Numbered from the stretch's first letter, positions 42,526 to 51,702 are shown. The stretch: 64,000 nt of DNA from RYN-230 sp963704995 (GCA_963704995.1 CAVPIM010000010.1:62001-126000); one strand, 5' to 3'. Program-made: numbers and translations. Notes: generated from the sequence alone by a model not told the origin.

Positions 42526-43238
42526 CCGGCCCCGGCCAGCGACGCCACGGTCAGTTCCCACAGTGTGTGGTACACCGTGGTCTGCGCCTCCTGGATCCGG
42601 TGCACCGAGGAGGACGGCGCCACGAACAGGTAGTCCAGGCTGTCCAGCTCGGCCATCTTCCCGCCGTCGTACCCGGCGATGCCCACGGTGAGCAGGCCGC
42701 GGCGGGCGGCCTCGTCCAGGGCGCGCAGCAGGTTCTCGGAGTTGCCGCTGGTGGACAGGCCGATGGCCACGTCCCGGGGCTGCCCGAACGCCGCGATCTG
42801 GCGGGCGAACACCACCTCGACGCCGACGTCGTTGCACAGCGCGGTGACCACCGCGGTGTCGTTGGCCAGGCAGAACGCGGGCAGCGCCCGCGCGCCGGGC
42901 CCCGGATCGAGGAACAGCGTGGCCAGCTGCTGTGCGTCGGTGGCGCTGCCCCCGTTGCCGAAGGCGAGCAGCCGCCCGCCGTCCGCGAACCGGGCCGCCA
43001 TCTCCGCGGCGCACGCGGCGAGCCGGGCCGCGTCCCGGGCCGCGATGACCTGCCGCAGCTCAGTGATCTCCCGGGCCTTGGCCACGGTCGACGCGCGCAC
43101 CTCGGCCAGCACCGCGTCGAGGTCGGGCGCGACCCGGAGTAGAGGAACGGGTACAGCGCCTCCATGGCGGCCGCGCTGTCCTGCGCCGCGCTCGGCCTGG
43201 CTCGCTGCGCGGCCCGGGCCGCTGCTGCGCTTCGTCAT
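42522..43238 (-). CDS. SIS-domain protein (GmhA-like) of the hydrogenase operon
   Basis: A 238-residue sugar-isomerase (SIS) domain protein. The phosphosugar-binding block is LAFGNGGSATDAQQLA, and the second is AIGLSTSGNSENLLRALDEA, as in sedoheptulose-7-phosphate isomerases. ATG 43238 overlaps the HypC-like stop (ATGA). The N-terminal 40 residues appear garbled: another frame encodes MEALYPFLYS, so a compensating pair of indels is likely. Its place between the HypC-like and protease genes implies a hydrogenase-related task, possibly regulation by a phosphosugar or a cofactor isomerisation, but none is established. Confidence 0.75.
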   Translation of the reverse strand: MTKRSSGPGRAASQAERGAGQRGRHGGAVPVPLLRVAPDLDAVLAEVRASTVAKAREITELRQVIAARDAARLAACAAEMAARFADGGRLLAFGNGGSATDAQQLATLFLDPGPGARALPAFCLANDTAVVTALCNDVGVEVVFARQIAAFGQPRDVAIGLSTSGNSENLLRALDEAARRGLLTVGIAGYDGGKMAELDSLDYLFVAPSSSVHRIQEAQTTVYHTLWELTVASLAGAG

Positions 43239-43522
43239 GCCGGCACCACGGCGATGGCCTCGCCGGCGTGCACCAGGATGGTGTCGCCGACCCCGGCGTC
43301 GACCAGGGCCACGCTGACCTCTTCCTGGCCCGCCCCGGTGTCAACCAGGGCCAGGCCGTCCGGCAGCAGCCGGGCGATGGTCACCGCGACCGCGGTGTCC
43401 GAGCAGGTGATGCAGACCTCGTCGTGGCATTCGGGCGGCTGCACGCCGGCCGGCGGCACAGGACCGGGCTGCGGGGCGCCGGGCTGCGGGGCGCCGGGCT
43501 GCGGGGCGCGGGGCTGGCTCAT
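43235..43522 (-). CDS. Divergent HypC-like protein
   Basis: A 95-residue protein. The first 30 residues are a Pro/Ala/Gly leader with repeated APQPG units, then CHDEVCITCSDTAVAVTIARLL and a HypC-like beta-barrel sequence ending DTILVHAGEAIAVV. It lacks the N-terminal Met-Cys of true HypC; the only Cys residues are in the CHDEVCITC block. It overlaps its SIS neighbours on both sides by ATGA. It may be a specialised chaperone that works with the SIS proteins, or a metal-binding regulator. Confidence 0.7.
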   Translation of the reverse strand: MSQPRAPQPGAPQPGAPQPGPVPPAGVQPPECHDEVCITCSDTAVAVTIARLLPDGLALVDTGAGQEEVSVALVDAGVGDTILVHAGEAIAVVPA

Positions 43523-44148
43523 GAGACCACCGCCGGGCCAAGCACCCCGGGCTGCTCGAAGAAGACGTGAACCAGCTCCCACAGCACGTGGTACGCGGTC
43601 ACGTGCGCCTCCTTGACCACCCGGGGATCGGACTGCGTGGTGACCAGGATGTGGTCCACCGCCGGGCTCCCGCCGATCACGCCGCCGCCCGCGCCCGCCA
43701 GCGCGATCGTCAGCATGCCCATGCCGTGCGCGGTCAGCAGCCCGTTCAGCACGCTCTCGGAGTTGCCGTCGGCCGACAGGCCCAGCGCGATGTCAGCGGG
43801 GGTGGCGAGATGGCGGATCTGATGGGCGAAGATCGCGCCCATGCCCTCGCGCTCGGCGATGCCGGTCACCGTGGCGGTGTCGGCGGTGAGCGAGATGGCC
43901 GGCAGGGCCCGCTTGCCGACGATCACCGGGTGCACGAATTCCACCGCCACGTGCAGCGCGTCGGTGCTCGACGCGCCGGTGCCGAAGACCACCAGCTTGC
44001 CGCCCTGGTGGAAACGCACGGCCATGTCATGGCAGGCGGCCGCGACCGTATCCGCGTGCCCGGCCAGCTCGTCAGCCGAGGCCGCGCGCCGCTCGAACAG
44101 TGTGGCGACCTCGTTGTCCCCTGCCGGTGCCGATGGCGCTGCGCTCAT
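43519..44148 (-). CDS. SIS-domain protein, first gene of the maturation operon
   Basis: A 209-residue SIS protein paralogous to the one at 42522. It has LVVFGTGASSTDALHVA and ALGLSADGNSESVLNGL in place of the GNGGSATDAQ and STSGNSEN blocks, so the first ligand-binding loop is altered. The remaining segments (AEREGMGAIFAHQIRHL, HVTAYHVLWELVHVFF) are conserved between the two. The start ATG 44148 opens the operon. Two different SIS copies in one hydrogenase operon suggest a heteromer or divided labour. Confidence 0.74.
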   Translation of the reverse strand: MSAAPSAPAGDNEVATLFERRAASADELAGHADTVAAACHDMAVRFHQGGKLVVFGTGASSTDALHVAVEFVHPVIVGKRALPAISLTADTATVTGIAEREGMGAIFAHQIRHLATPADIALGLSADGNSESVLNGLLTAHGMGMLTIALAGAGGGVIGGSPAVDHILVTTQSDPRVVKEAHVTAYHVLWELVHVFFEQPGVLGPAVVS

Positions 44149-44262
44149 CTCCTCGCGGCCATTTCCGCTGCGCTCGGTGCCCCCAGGACCGGCGGCCCCG
44201 GGTTACCTTCTCTGGCTTACTTCCCCCGGCCCGGCTCCGCAAGGCCATAGGCCAAGCCGGCC

Positions 44263-44826
44263 TCATCCACTGTCGTCTGCTGGCCCGGAAATGATCGCAT
44301 TTACCTCGATATCGACGGCGTCACGCACCTTCAGCGCGCCGAAGAAGGCGGTGTACGGCTTGATGCCGTACGCCGACTGCACCAGCGTCCCGGTGCCCTG
44401 GTAGCTGCCCGGCTCGGGCTGGCTCAGCTGGAGCCGGAACGGCCGCGTCACCCCCCGGATAGAGAGGTTCCCCTCGATCACCCCGCTGTCACCGGTCAGC
44501 TCGAAACGGGTGGCGGTGAAGACCGCCTCCGGGTGCTGATCGGTGGACAGCTGCCGCCGTGCGGTCGTCGCGATCTCGCGGCGGTCCCGGTCGGTCAGCG
44601 GCTTGAGGCCGCCGGTGCCCTCGCGGACGACGAGCGCGCCGGCGTCGATGCGGACCTCGAGGGATTCCGGGGCCTTGTCGTCGTCGACGACCAGCTCGCC
44701 GGACCAGCGGGGCAGTTCGATGACCAGATCGTGGCCGGCGGTGGCCGCCAGTCCATCACGAAACGTGCGCAGGACGATCCGGCCGCTCTCAGTGCCCAGC
44801 CGGTAGCGTCCCGTAGGAAGGGCCAT
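44263..44826 (-). CDS. YceI-family protein
   Basis: A 187-residue YceI-like lipocalin-fold protein, which binds polyisoprenoid-type lipids. Landmarks are RYRLGTESGRIVLRTFRDGLAATAGH with 'W..G' in LPRWSGEL, the LEVRIDAGALVVREG strand and RPFRLQLSQPEPG. No signal peptide is present, so it is cytoplasmic, unlike E. coli YceI. The start ATG 44826 was preferred to an upstream ATG 44898. It is on the same strand as the maturation operon, upstream of it, with a 114-bp gap holding no gene. Confidence 0.84.
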   Translation of the reverse strand: MALPTGRYRLGTESGRIVLRTFRDGLAATAGHDLVIELPRWSGELVVDDDKAPESLEVRIDAGALVVREGTGGLKPLTDRDRREIATTARRQLSTDQHPEAVFTATRFELTGDSGVIEGNLSIRGVTRPFRLQLSQPEPGSYQGTGTLVQSAYGIKPYTAFFGALKVRDAVDIEVNAIISGPADDSG

Positions 44827-44866
44827 GGGAGCACCGTAGGACACTTGTGGGGGGACGTCCAGCAAT

Positions 44867-44889
44867 TGGGACGAGACTGTCCTGTCCCA
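44867..44889. promoter_or_regulatory. TGGGAC/GTCCCA inverted repeat upstream of yceI
   Basis: Arms TGGGAC (44867-44872) and GTCCCA (44884-44889) with an 11-base spacer; a further GGACGTCC palindrome sits at 44853-44860. Both lie within 65 bp upstream of the YceI gene. This may be an operator. Evidence is limited to symmetry. Confidence 0.3.
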
Positions 44890-44974
44890 CTGGATCATCC
44901 CGGGCCGGTGCGGGGCCAGCCAGGGCCGCCGGTGGGATGAGCGCCGGCCTGGCGCTAGGAGAGCCGGCCTGGCG

Positions 44975-45526
44975 CTAGGAGAACGGAAGCTCTCCGAACA
45001 GCTCCTGGATGCGGCGCAGGTCCCGGAGCCGGGGCTCGGTCTCGCCGCCGACCCAGCGTCCCACGGTCTTGACTGACACGCCCAGCTGCCGGGCGGCGGC
45101 TTCCTGGGTCAGCCCCTCGCGGCGCAGGGCGGTGGACATCCAGTCCGCGAACGTGGCCGGCCGGCCCGTCATCCCCGGCTTGGCCGCGGCCGTGGCCGGC
45201 CGGGGCGCGGCCGCGGGCATCCGGGCGCCTATCTCGGACGGCGGCTGGTTGGAGTGCAGCACGTCCACCTCGACATGCTCAGGGAAGATCCGGAAGGAGA
45301 CCTGGATGGCCCCGGTCGGCCCGGCCGCGTCCAGCAGGGCGCGGAACACCGTTTCCTGGACGCTGCGGTTGCCTTCCTCAGTCAGCGGTGATTCGGCCAG
45401 GCACCGCCGGACAAAGTCGCGAATCTCCGGGATCCATGAGGGCCGGGCCGGGAAGGTCTGGGACAGCACCACGACGGGGACGACCTCGATCGGCTCATCC
45501 CCGTGCCCGTTGGCCAGCTCAGCCAC
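44975..45526 (-). CDS. Fusion of a truncated RsbW-like domain and an XRE HTH
   Basis: A 183-residue protein. The N-terminal 85 residues (VVVLSQTFPARPSWIPEIRDFVRRCL, SVQETVFRALLDAAGPTGAI, FRIFPEHVEVDVL) match the N-terminal half of RsbW-like ATP-binding proteins; the catalytic G-box is absent. A Pro/Ala linker (about 95-125) leads to a C-terminal HTH (LTQEAAARQLGVSVKTVGRWVGG). It may use a degenerate ATPase domain to bind a partner and a HTH to bind DNA. It lies between the YceI gene and the hydrogenase promoter region, so control of the hydrogenase genes is conceivable. Confidence 0.65.
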   Translation of the reverse strand: MAELANGHGDEPIEVVPVVVLSQTFPARPSWIPEIRDFVRRCLAESPLTEEGNRSVQETVFRALLDAAGPTGAIQVSFRIFPEHVEVDVLHSNQPPSEIGARMPAAAPRPATAAAKPGMTGRPATFADWMSTALRREGLTQEAAARQLGVSVKTVGRWVGGETEPRLRDLRRIQELFGELPFS

Positions 45527-45783
45527 TATCTCCTCCGGCTCGTCCGGCCCGTCCCGACCGCAAACCGCCCAGTCTGAACCCAGGGTACGCGTCTGGACGA
45601 GATCGCGCCGTCACCGTGGGCCACTTTCGTCAGTTCCGCACCGCTGCGGGTAAGTACTCAGCCGACCGGCTTGTTACGGGCCGGAAGCCCCCGTTGCCCC
45701 AGGCAGAAACGCCGCCCCGGGCGGCCCAGGGATGGCCGGGTCCGGGCGCGGAAGGCGCCGCCCCCAGGTCTGTCCGCACGGGC

Positions 45784-45799
45784 CAGACATTTATGTCTG
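45784..45799. promoter_or_regulatory. CAGACAT palindrome upstream of hydrogenase operon
   Basis: A perfect 7-2-7 palindrome about 445 bp before the small-subunit start. It is a good dimer-binding operator candidate, of AT content well above its surroundings. The cognate regulator is unknown; the HTH fusion at 44975 is the nearest candidate. Confidence 0.5.
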
Positions 45800-45882
45800 A
45801 CAACCTGCCGCTACCACCTTGATACGCATGGTGGACGGGTTTAGCATGACGGCACTTGCGCATGATGCAGGTAAGGCCTCTA

Positions 45883-45922
45883 TGAACCATCTTCCCGGCG
45901 TTAACGCGCCCTCCATGGTTCA
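45883..45922. promoter_or_regulatory. TGAACCAT inverted repeat
   Basis: Perfect 8-base arms (45883-45890 and 45915-45922) with a 24-base loop that includes GTTAAC. It could be a stem in a long 5' leader of the hydrogenase mRNA or a second operator. No run of T follows. Confidence 0.35.
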
Positions 45923-46244
45923 GGTCGCCGGGCGGTCATCGGGGTCCGCCGGGCGGCCGTTTCTGGTGGCCCACCAGCCACGATGGCCAGGCCATCCTCC
46001 CCCCGCAGCGCTGACGCCCCTCCCTGCCGCGCACCTAGCACGCCAGCCGCGCATCCGGGCCGGCCGGCTCCTGCCGCCCGCCCCGTGTGGCCTTGTGCCT
46101 CCCGTGCCGCGCAGGCTCCTGCCACCCGCGTGGTTGTCACCCGCCCGCGTGGTACCGACCAGGCCGGCCTTCCCGCCGGATCCGCAGCCAGCCGGATCAC
46201 CTAGATCCCAGCCACTCAGATAAGAGGGAGGGGGTGGCCTGCCC

Positions 46245-47318
<1,074 letters not shown>

Positions 47319-47392
47319 CCGGCAGTACCTGGTAACGACTACAGGCGCAGGCCGGGCCGGCCGGGCGCCGCTGAGTACCGAGGGGAAGAAGC

Positions 47393-49177
47393 ATGACGAC
47401 TGCCGAGGACACCGACGTCCGGGAGATGAACTGGGATCCCATCACGCGCATCGTGGGGAGCCTGGGTATTTACACCAAGATTGACTTCAAGCAGAAGAAG
47501 GTCATCGAGTGCTACAGCACCTCGTCGATCTTCCGCGGCTACAGCATCTTCATGAAGGGCAAGGACCCGCGGGACGCGCACTTCATCACCAGCCGGATCT
47601 GCGGCATCTGCGGTGACAACCACGCGACCTGCTCGGTCTACAACCAGAACATGGCCTACGGGGTCCGCCCGCCGCACCTCGCCGAGTGGATCATCAACCT
47701 CGGTGAGGCCGCCGAGTACATGTTCGACCACAACATCTTCCAGGAGAACCTGGTCGGCGTGGACTTCTGCGCCAAGATGGTCGGCGAGACCAACCCCGGC
47801 GTGCTGGAACTGGCCAACCGGACCGAGGCCCCGCACGCCGCCGATCACGGCTACAAGTTCATCGGCGACATCATGCGCTCGCTGAACCCGCTGGAAGGCG
47901 AGTTCTACCGCGAGGCCCTCCAGGTCAGCCGGTCCACCCGGGAAATGTTCTGCCTGATGGAGGGGCGCCACGTGCACCCGTCCACGCTCTACCCGGGCGG
48001 CGTGGGCACCACCCCCACCGTGCAGCTGTTCACCGACTACCTGACCCGGCTGATGCGCTACGTGGAGTTCATGAAGCGCGTCGTGCCCATGCACGACGAC
48101 CTGTTCGACTTCTTCTACGAGGCCCTGCCGGGGTACGAGGAGGTCGGCCGCCGCCGGGCGGACATGGTCTGCTGGGGCAGTCTCAACGACCCCGACCACT
48201 GCGACTTCCGCTACGACCACATGAGCGACTGGGGCAGGAAGATGTTCGTCAGCCCCGGGGTCATCCGGGACGGGCAGCTGCTCACCAACGACCTGGTCAA
48301 CATCAACCTGGGCATCCGCATCCTGCTCGGCAGCTCGTACTACGAGGACTGGGAAGACCAGGAGATGTTCGTGACCCGCGACCCGCTGGGCAACCCGGTG
48401 GACCGCAGGCACCCGTGGAACCAGCACACCATCCCCCGGCCGCAGAAGCGGAACTTCGACGAGAAGTACAGCTGGGTCATGTCGCCGCGCTGGTTCGACG
48501 GCACCAACTACCTGGCCGCCGACACTGGCGGCGGCCCGATCGCCCGGCTCTGGGCGACCGCGCAGGGCGGCCTGGTGGACATCGGCTACATCAAGTCAAC
48601 CGGCCACAGCGTCCTGATCAACCTGCCGCGGACGGTCACCAAGCCCGAGGTCACGTTCGAGTGGAAGATCCCGCACGACAAAGAAGGACGGCCGCTGTCT
48701 AACGCCATCGAGCGGGACCGGGCGCGGACCTACTTCCAGGCCTACGCGGCCGCGGCCGCCCTCCACTTCATGGAGAAGGCCCTGGCCGAGGTCCGGGCCG
48801 GGCACACCAAGACCTGGGAGCCGTTCGACGTCCCGGACGAGGCGAACAGCTGCGGGTTCACCGAGGCGGTCCGCGGGGTGCTCTCGCACCACATGGTGAT
48901 CCGGGACGGGAAGATCGCCAACTACCACCCCTACCCGCCGACGCCCTGGAACGCGAGCGTCCGGGACAGCTACGGCACCCCGGGGCCGTACGAGGACGCG
49001 GTCCAGAACACGCCGATCTTCGAGGAGAACTCCCCGGACAACTTCAAGGGCATCGACATCATGCGGGCGGTCCGCAGCTTCGATCCCTGCCTGCCCTGCG
49101 GTGTGCACATGTATCTGGGCAACGGCAAGCTGCTCGAGAAGGTCCACACGCCGACGGCAGCGACCCTGGCCACCTGA
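47393..49177 (+). CDS. hhyL: [NiFe]-hydrogenase large subunit, group 1h
   Basis: A 594-residue subunit that carries the NiFe active site. The N-terminal CxxC is RICGICGDNH (Cys70, Cys73) and the C-terminal one is DPCLPCGVH (Cys566, Cys569, His572). The 22 residues after His572 (MYLGNGKLL...) are the tail removed by the maturation protease. Sequence around WDPITRIVGSLGIYTKIDF and the conserved GKDPRDAHFITSRICGICGD is that of uptake enzymes. It is 75 bp after the small subunit and intact throughout. It oxidises H2, probably at trace concentrations, feeding electrons to the respiratory chain. Confidence 0.96.
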   Translation: MTTAEDTDVREMNWDPITRIVGSLGIYTKIDFKQKKVIECYSTSSIFRGYSIFMKGKDPRDAHFITSRICGICGDNHATCSVYNQNMAYGVRPPHLAEWIINLGEAAEYMFDHNIFQENLVGVDFCAKMVGETNPGVLELANRTEAPHAADHGYKFIGDIMRSLNPLEGEFYREALQVSRSTREMFCLMEGRHVHPSTLYPGGVGTTPTVQLFTDYLTRLMRYVEFMKRVVPMHDDLFDFFYEALPGYEEVGRRRADMVCWGSLNDPDHCDFRYDHMSDWGRKMFVSPGVIRDGQLLTNDLVNINLGIRILLGSSYYEDWEDQEMFVTRDPLGNPVDRRHPWNQHTIPRPQKRNFDEKYSWVMSPRWFDGTNYLAADTGGGPIARLWATAQGGLVDIGYIKSTGHSVLINLPRTVTKPEVTFEWKIPHDKEGRPLSNAIERDRARTYFQAYAAAAALHFMEKALAEVRAGHTKTWEPFDVPDEANSCGFTEAVRGVLSHHMVIRDGKIANYHPYPPTPWNASVRDSYGTPGPYEDAVQNTPIFEENSPDNFKGIDIMRAVRSFDPCLPCGVHMYLGNGKLLEKVHTPTAATLAT

Positions 49178-49301
49178 CGCGGGAGTTCCGGGGAACCGCA
49201 CCACCCCGGAACACGCCCCGCATTCCGGGTCCCGCCTGGTCAGCTGGCCGGGCGGGATCCGGGTGCCAGGAGAGTCAGTCACTAACCGGTAGTCCTACAC
49301 A

Positions 49302-50642
49302 GTGAGCCAGACAGAGGCGAGGCGGATGGCCGACGCACGGCAGGTGGGGGCACGCGTCGAGGAATTGCTCGGCGTCCTGCAGTCCGAGGGCGGGGCCTCG
49401 ACCGCTGCCGCGGCCGAGGAACTGGTCCGGCTGCTGCTGGGACTCTACGGTGACGGGCTGAGCCACATCATGGCCGCGCTGCACGCGGAAGGCGCGGCGG
49501 GAGCCGCGATCCTCGACCGGCTGCTCGAGGACCCGCTGGTCGAGAGCCTGCTGATGCTGCACGACCTGCATCCGCTGGACGTGGACACCCGGATCCAGCG
49601 CGCCCTGGACAAGGTGCGCCCCTACCTCGGCTCGCACGCGGGCGGGGTGACGTACCTCGGGGTGACCGAGGAGGGAGTGGCGCAGCTCCGCCTGGAGGGG
49701 AGCTGCGACGGCTGCGCTTCCTCCACGGTGACCGTCCAGCTCGCCATCAAGGGCGCGATCGAGGACGCCGCGCCGGAGGTCACCGAGGTCGTGGTGGAGG
49801 GGGTCACCCCGCCGCCGGGCCCGGAGACGCTGCTGCAGATCGGCCGCCGCCCTCCCGGGGCGGACGAGGTGCCCGCCGGCGCGGGCGGCGCCAGGTGGGT
49901 GACGATCCCGGACCTCGGGCCACCCAGCAGCAAGCCGGTGATCACCGCGGTCGCGGGAACCCGGGTGCTGCTCTGCTCGGTCCGCGGCACCCTGTACGCC
50001 TACCGTGATGCGTGCGCGGCCTGCGGTGTATCGCTCGCCGAGGGGACGCTCACGCTCGGTGAGCTGGCCTGCCCCGGCTGCGAGACCCGGTACGACGTCC
50101 GGTCCGCGGGCCGGAGCATCGGTGACGAGGCCGTGCACCTGGACCCGCTGCCGCTGCTGTCCGACAGCCAGGGCGTCAGGGTCGCGGTCACGGCGCAGCA
50201 GGAGGCGATCCGGTCGTGCGCCGGCCATCGGGGCTGCGCAGGTTCGTCGGGCCGCCCGGCCCGGCGCCAGCCCGGGGTGCGCCGTCCCCGGCGGCGCCAC
50301 CGTCCCCGGCACCACCGGCCCAGGCCCTGCCCGATCCGCAGGTCCTCCCCGATCCGGTTCAGGCCGCTCTCTCGACCGGCCCGGCCCCGCGGGACGACGC
50401 CGAGGAACACTGCGAATTCTGCGCCACCGGCATACCGCCCGGGCACGGGCACGTCGCGGACCTGGAGCAGTCCAGCCTCGCCTGCGCCTGCCGGGCCTGC
50501 TACCTCCTGTTCACCGCCCGCCAGGCCGGACGGGGAAGATATCGGTCCATCCCCGACCGCTACCTGCGGGATTCGACCCGGCCGATGCCGGCCATGGAGT
50601 GGGACGAGCTGCAGATCCCGGTCGGGCTGGCGTTCTTCCTGA
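49302..50642 (+). CDS. NifU-domain plus Rieske-like domain protein of hydrogenase operon
   Basis: Reads GTG 49302 onwards. Residues about 100-165 form a NifU C-terminal Fe-S scaffold (LRLEGSCDGCASSTVTVQL). Residues about 205-285 form a Rieske-like domain with two Cys pairs (CAACGVSL and CPGCETRYDV) where classical Rieske proteins have CxH and CxxH. It may carry electrons from the hydrogenase or assist cluster assembly. From about 50215 the frame is Arg/Pro-rich and overlaps the next gene; the real protein probably ends near there (about 305 residues), the stop being lost by a mutation or indel. Confidence 0.75.
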   Translation: MSQTEARRMADARQVGARVEELLGVLQSEGGASTAAAAEELVRLLLGLYGDGLSHIMAALHAEGAAGAAILDRLLEDPLVESLLMLHDLHPLDVDTRIQRALDKVRPYLGSHAGGVTYLGVTEEGVAQLRLEGSCDGCASSTVTVQLAIKGAIEDAAPEVTEVVVEGVTPPPGPETLLQIGRRPPGADEVPAGAGGARWVTIPDLGPPSSKPVITAVAGTRVLLCSVRGTLYAYRDACAACGVSLAEGTLTLGELACPGCETRYDVRSAGRSIGDEAVHLDPLPLLSDSQGVRVAVTAQQEAIRSCAGHRGCAGSSGRPARRQPGVRRPRRRHRPRHHRPRPCPIRRSSPIRFRPLSRPARPRGTTPRNTANSAPPAYRPGTGTSRTWSSPASPAPAGPATSCSPPARPDGEDIGPSPTATCGIRPGRCRPWSGTSCRSRSGWRSS

Positions 50643-51169
50643 ACAGCTCGGAGCGTGGCCTGGGCGGCTTCTACCCCAGCCCGGCCGGCGCCACCGAATG
50701 CACTCTGGACCTGGCCGCGTGGGAGCGCCTGGCCGCCAGGTATCCGCTGCTGGGCGCGGCGGAACCCGACGTGGAGGCCGTGCTGCTGTGCCGGGGCAGT
50801 CACGAGTCGGTGGCCGAGTACTTCATCGTCCCCATCGACGTCTGTTACGAGCTGGCCGGGCGGATGCGGATGCTGTGGAAAGGCTTCGACGGCGGCACGG
50901 AGGCCCGGGCCAGCATCGAGGAGTTCCTGGCCGGGGTCCGCAAGCGCGCCCGTCAGCAGGACTTTGCTAGCCCGGGGGGCGACCCCCCGAGCTCACCGGC
51001 TCGGCGAGGACCCGCCTGCGGCGGGCCTCCCCTCCCCAGCGAGCGAGCGCGGCTCGCGCCATGGCTGAGCTGGTGTTCGACTGCGTCGGGGCCCGGGTGG
51101 ATCCCTACGCCGTGGTGCCGTCGTTCGACCTGGTGCTGCGGATCAGCGAGACATCGGGTGAGAAAGTGA
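50216..51169 (+). CDS. DUF5947-like hydrogenase-associated protein
   Basis: GTG 50216 follows GGAGG. The protein has a Pro/Ala-rich start, then a Cys-rich metal-binding block (HCEFCATGIPPGHGHVADLE, ACACRACYLLF) and a conserved core to VRKRARQ. It matches, from memory, the DUF5947 family found beside group 1h hydrogenase genes; the function is not known. The reading frame continues through 75 residues over an intergenic hairpin region and into the start of the next gene, so the true end is probably near 50965. Confidence 0.68.
   Translation: MRRPSGLRRFVGPPGPAPARGAPSPAAPPSPAPPAQALPDPQVLPDPVQAALSTGPAPRDDAEEHCEFCATGIPPGHGHVADLEQSSLACACRACYLLFTARQAGRGRYRSIPDRYLRDSTRPMPAMEWDELQIPVGLAFFLNSSERGLGGFYPSPAGATECTLDLAAWERLAARYPLLGAAEPDVEAVLLCRGSHESVAEYFIVPIDVCYELAGRMRMLWKGFDGGTEARASIEEFLAGVRKRARQQDFASPGGDPPSSPARRGPACGGPPLPSERARLAPWLSWCSTASGPGWIPTPWCRRSTWCCGSARHRVRK
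50974..51056. repeat. G/C hairpin cluster between DUF5947- and DUF6084-like genes
   Basis: GGGGGG-CGA-CCCCCC (50974-50988) and CCCGCC-TGC-GGCGGG (about 51010-51026) are perfect stems, followed by a GCGAGCGAGCGCGGCTCGC stretch. This looks intergenic rather than coding, and could be an RNA stabiliser or terminator between two operon parts. Confidence 0.5.
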
Positions 51170-51702
51170 ACGCGATCGCGCTGCGCTCGCAGATCCGGAT
51201 CGAGCCGTTCCGGCGGCTCTACTCCGACGCGGAAGCGGAGCGGCTGCACGACCTGTTCGGCGAGCGGATCCGCTGGTCCGACACGCTCAAGCCGCTCCAG
51301 TTCACCACGATCTCCACCATGGTCCCTGGTTTCACCGGGAGCATCGAAGTCAACCTGCCGGTGCCGTTCACCTATGACCTGCAGATCGCCTCGACGCGGT
51401 ACTTCAGCTCGCTGGACGACGGTGAGATACCGCTGCTGCTGCTGTTCAGCGGGACCATCTTCGGCTCGGCCGACGGGCGGCTGCGGGTCCAGCAGGTGCC
51501 GTGGAGCAAGGAGACCACCTTCCGGCTGCCGGTGAGCCAGTGGCGCGAGGCCGTGGACGCGCACTTCCCGGACACCGCCTGGATCACCATGAGCCGTCAG
51601 ACCCTGGACGAGCTGGGCCAGTTCAAGAGCCGCCACGCGCTGCCCACCTGGGACGCGACCGTGCTGGCCCTGCTCGCCCAGGTGCGGCAGGAGGAATCGT
51701 GA
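51061..51702 (+). CDS. DUF6084-like hydrogenase-associated protein
   Basis: A 213-residue protein from ATG 51061, about 90 bp after the DUF5947-like core. Sequence blocks FDLVLRISETSGEKVNAIAL, SQIRIEPFRRLYSDAEAERL and GFTGSIEVNLPVPFTYDLQ match DUF6084, a family I associate with group 1h hydrogenase operons. The predicted fold is beta-rich and soluble. Function unknown; assembly or oligomerisation of the enzyme is one guess. Its stop overlaps the next start. Confidence 0.7.
   Translation: MAELVFDCVGARVDPYAVVPSFDLVLRISETSGEKVNAIALRSQIRIEPFRRLYSDAEAERLHDLFGERIRWSDTLKPLQFTTISTMVPGFTGSIEVNLPVPFTYDLQIASTRYFSSLDDGEIPLLLLFSGTIFGSADGRLRVQQVPWSKETTFRLPVSQWREAVDAHFPDTAWITMSRQTLDELGQFKSRHALPTWDATVLALLAQVRQEES

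Larger units (their letters stand above)
45527..46244. other. Non-coding region upstream of hydrogenase structural genes
   Basis: About 720 bp with no supported gene; an ORF at 45819-46223 is proline/arginine-rich and unlike any protein I know. The AT-rich centre (45780-45925) contains two perfect inverted repeats, CAGACAT-TT-ATGTCTG (45784-45799) and TGAACCAT/ATGGTTCA (45883-45890 and 45915-45922). They probably regulate the hydrogenase operon or form RNA structure. No sigma-54-like promoter is present. Confidence 0.5.

Noticed and set aside
41707..43014. Single 435-codon frame running through hypC, the protease and the SIS gene
   Set aside because: It joins parts of three genes in different natural frames; hypC has its own ATG and ribosome site at 41979.
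45840..45870. GGCAC...TGC stretch resembling a sigma-54 promoter
   Set aside because: Spacing between the GG and GC elements is wrong, and actinobacteria generally lack sigma-54.
45819..46223. 134-codon ORF upstream of the hydrogenase small subunit
   Set aside because: Composition is Pro/Arg-rich, without a ribosome site or family resemblance, and it covers the palindromes. I treat it as non-coding control DNA.
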